NCBI RefSeq assembly: GCF_003688405.1
Contig: NZ_REFC01000011.1
Coordinates: forward strand, 62,001-126,000
Length of the DNA stretch: 64,000 bases
Origin: Ulvibacter antarcticus
GTDB taxonomy: Bacteria; Bacteroidota; Bacteroidia; Flavobacteriales; Flavobacteriaceae
Direction: 5' to 3'
Below the pieces are notes generated by a model. It was not told where the DNA came from and ran no database searches. It saw only the letters and a list, made by a program, of their open reading frames with translations. Every line of letters begins with the position of its first letter. Position 1 is the first letter of the stretch. This document shows positions 62,498 to 64,000 of this stretch, in pieces. The position numbers and the translations under genes are program-made.

Positions 62498-63352
62498 TTA
62501 ACTATACTTATTGGAACGAATCAATGCCTGTTCATTTTTCCAATTGATCCACTTTTGACCTTTTATTTTTCGCATCAATGTATCAAAATATCGCATAAAG
62601 ACTAAGTTATATACGGCTTTGGCAAGATTCATTGGGTTTTTAGGAATGGATCGCAAACTCATCGAAAATCCGGGGCTTATATAACGCATATAGTGCCAAT
62701 AACCTTCAGGCATATAAAGCATATTTCCGTGCTCCAAACAAGTCTTAAAACCCTTAGCTTTTTTCAAAGCCGGCCACTTGTCGTAATCGGGATTTGCAAA
62801 GTCGATATCCTCTCTGGTAATAATTGAATGAGGTACCTTGTATAAAAAATCGTTTTGATCCTGATCGAATAAAATCACTTCTTTCTTGCCGTGAAATTGA
62901 AAGTGAAAAATATTGGCTAGGTCAATGTCATAATGCATAAACGTATAAGAATTCTTGCCTCCAAAGAACAACATTGGTAATCCCTTCATTAATTTAAGAC
63001 CAAAATCGGGATATGTAAAATCCTTCTGTAGCTGAGGTACTTCTTTAAGCATATTCCATAAAAAAATACGGTACTTAGTGGGCTCACGCTTAAGTAAATC
63101 GATGTACTCGCTCATCCTCATTTTCGCATGCGGTTGATTGAACCCATCCTTATGATGAACCGGGCGATTGTCGTACAAAGGAACCATTTTATCTCCGGCA
63201 ATATCCGCCATATAGTCGAGGTTCCATTTTTTAAAAGCAGGCCAATCCTCTATAAATCTTTCGATAATTACAGGTTTTTGTGGTTTAAAATAATGGGTAA
63301 GGAATTCTTCCTTAGTGATAGTTTCTACTCTGTCTATTTCCTGTAGTTTCAT
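62498..63352 (-). CDS. Cupin_8/JmjC-like protein, paralogue of the pigment-cluster protein
   Basis: 284 residues. The metal ligands HYD in TFMHYDIDLANIFHFQFHG and the later His in MPEGYWHYMRYISPG are in the same places as in the protein at 6660-7547. The N-terminus ITKEEFLTHYFKPQKPVIIERFIEDWPA is also closely alike. Fe(II)/2-oxoglutarate oxygenase activity is likely; the substrate is unknown. It stands outside the pigment locus, which suggests that the pigment-cluster copy came by duplication or that both have a general role. Confidence 0.83.
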   Translation of the reverse strand: MKLQEIDRVETITKEEFLTHYFKPQKPVIIERFIEDWPAFKKWNLDYMADIAGDKMVPLYDNRPVHHKDGFNQPHAKMRMSEYIDLLKREPTKYRIFLWNMLKEVPQLQKDFTYPDFGLKLMKGLPMLFFGGKNSYTFMHYDIDLANIFHFQFHGKKEVILFDQDQNDFLYKVPHSIITREDIDFANPDYDKWPALKKAKGFKTCLEHGNMLYMPEGYWHYMRYISPGFSMSLRSIPKNPMNLAKAVYNLVFMRYFDTLMRKIKGQKWINWKNEQALIRSNKYS

Positions 63353-63413
63353 AAGTGTTACGGACGTAGTAAACTTACGAAACTTGAGGGAAAGTAGTTT
63401 TTAAAATTGTCAC

Positions 63414-63443
63414 AAAAAAAAGCCGGCACATTTGCCGGCTTTT
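63414..63443 (-). terminator. Terminator of the fibronectin-repeat gene
   Basis: AAAAGCCGGCA pairs with TGCCGGCTTTT around CATT. On the minus strand a run of seven T follows, so it stops the gene that ends at 63462. Confidence 0.9.
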
Positions 63444-63461
63444 GAATTTTATAATAATTCA

Positions 63462-64000
63462 CTAAGGATTTGTAGTCACAACCAATGCAAGTGAATATTC
63501 ACTATACCCTCCAGATCCACAATTTGCTCTTACATATATTTCGTAGGTAGTAGAAGGGCTCAGTCCGGTTAGATTATAAGAGCTTTGTGAGGTTGGGAAT
63601 CCAGGATTCGCATCCGGCACATAAGGAGAAACACCAAATTTAATCTCCCAGGCGGTTTCATTGTTCTCGTTCCAACTGAATGCAACAGAATTTGATGTAA
63701 TTAACCCAAGTGTCAAATTTGTTGGTTTGTTACAATTCACAACAGTTTGCAGCGTCGTAAAATCATAACTTATATAATCACTAAAGCCATTACTTCCGCA
63801 ATTATTCCGCAGATGAACAGTATAAGCAGTTAATGGAGTCAAGCCGGTAATAAGAAAATCTTCCTCTGAAGTGGAAATTACTGTTCCGGTACCAAGATCA
63901 AATCCTGTAGGTCCATATTCGAACTGCCAGGCAGTTCCAGTGCTGGTGTCCCATTCAAAAGAAAGTGAAGTACTAGTTAGTAATATAGCGTCAATGGTTG
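63462..64000 (-). CDS. Fibronectin type III repeat protein, C-terminal part (cut by window edge)
   Basis: The frame stays open from the stop at 63462 to the right edge, so the start lies beyond 64000. The visible 179 residues contain one complete FN3 domain and most of another: SFEWDTSTGTAWQFEYGPTG and FSWNENNETAWEIKFGVSPY are matching strand B-C segments, and each ends in a LTPLTAYTVHLRNNCG/LSPSTTYEIYVRANCG-type F-G stretch. It ends YSLALVVTTNP, and no T9SS sorting domain follows, which is unusual for such secreted flavobacterial proteins. A surface or extracellular role is likely. Confidence 0.85.
   Translation of the reverse strand, partial: TIDAILLTSTSLSFEWDTSTGTAWQFEYGPTGFDLGTGTVISTSEEDFLITGLTPLTAYTVHLRNNCGSNGFSDYISYDFTTLQTVVNCNKPTNLTLGLITSNSVAFSWNENNETAWEIKFGVSPYVPDANPGFPTSQSSYNLTGLSPSTTYEIYVRANCGSGGYSEYSLALVVTTNP

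Overview
The window is a low-GC chromosomal segment from a member of the Bacteroidota, almost certainly a Flavobacteriaceae. The evidence is gliding genes gldD and gldE, a type IX secretion (T9SS) C-terminal signature, a DUF2723 protein, an L21 protein with the long C-terminal extension seen in Flavobacteriia, lipoproteins with SC/ACG lipoboxes, and promoters of the TTTG-N19-TAnnTTTG type. I cannot assign a genus from the sequence alone.

Left edge (1-3634): a translation and transcription operon on the minus strand (rimP, nusA, and the start of infB, which runs off the window). A terminator-like hairpin lies in its leader. Diverging from it are a tandem universal stress protein and a small lipoprotein.

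Central block (3684-36939): a pigment gene cluster of about 31 genes, nearly all on the minus strand and with many 4-20 bp overlaps. I read it as a flexirubin (aryl polyene-dialkylresorcinol ester) locus. A tyrosine ammonia-lyase would make 4-coumarate and an AMP-forming ligase would activate it. Two acyl carrier proteins, a ketosynthase/chain-length-factor pair, further ketosynthases, a ketoreductase and hot-dog dehydratases would build the polyene. DarB and DarA homologues would make the dialkylresorcinol. Acyltransferases, a methyltransferase, a CrtI-like oxidoreductase and a divergently transcribed WxWxIP flavin enzyme are candidate joining and tailoring enzymes. A 1211-residue MMPL transporter fused to an acyltransferase, a LolA-like carrier, lipoproteins and an ABC exporter would handle export to the outer membrane. 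Less expected members are a C45-type lipoprotein hydrolase, a BtrH-type protein, a JmjC/cupin_8 protein, a polysaccharide deacetylase and a WG-repeat protein.

Repeat-rich stretch (37.6-38.7 kb): an 11-bp phased repeat, a 132-bp tandem repeat built around a 15-bp element, a long hairpin, and a tRNA-Gln(TTG) gene with a clear promoter and terminator.

Right half (39-64 kb): mostly housekeeping and envelope genes. These include DUF2723, a polysaccharide deacetylase, a thioredoxin-like protein lacking the CxxC pair, and a metallophosphoesterase. An N-glycan catabolic trio follows (GH92 mannosidase, glycosylasparaginase, sugar MFS). Then come rplU-rpmA, DUF4199, an EamA transporter, an LRR/T9SS protein, gldE-gldD, ssb, mutY, HU, a 29-residue basic protein, an RNase E/G, recX, a second cupin_8 paralogue and the C-terminal part of a fibronectin type III protein cut by the window edge. 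Tandem repeats lie at 47.7 kb and 61 kb; the 48-bp unit at 47.7 kb recurs inside the pigment operon at 20.2 kb.

A window-wide signal that gene annotation does not explain is the octamer TTCCGAAG (reverse complement CTTCGGAA). I counted at least 50 copies by eye, on both strands and in all three reading frames, where base composition predicts only one or two.
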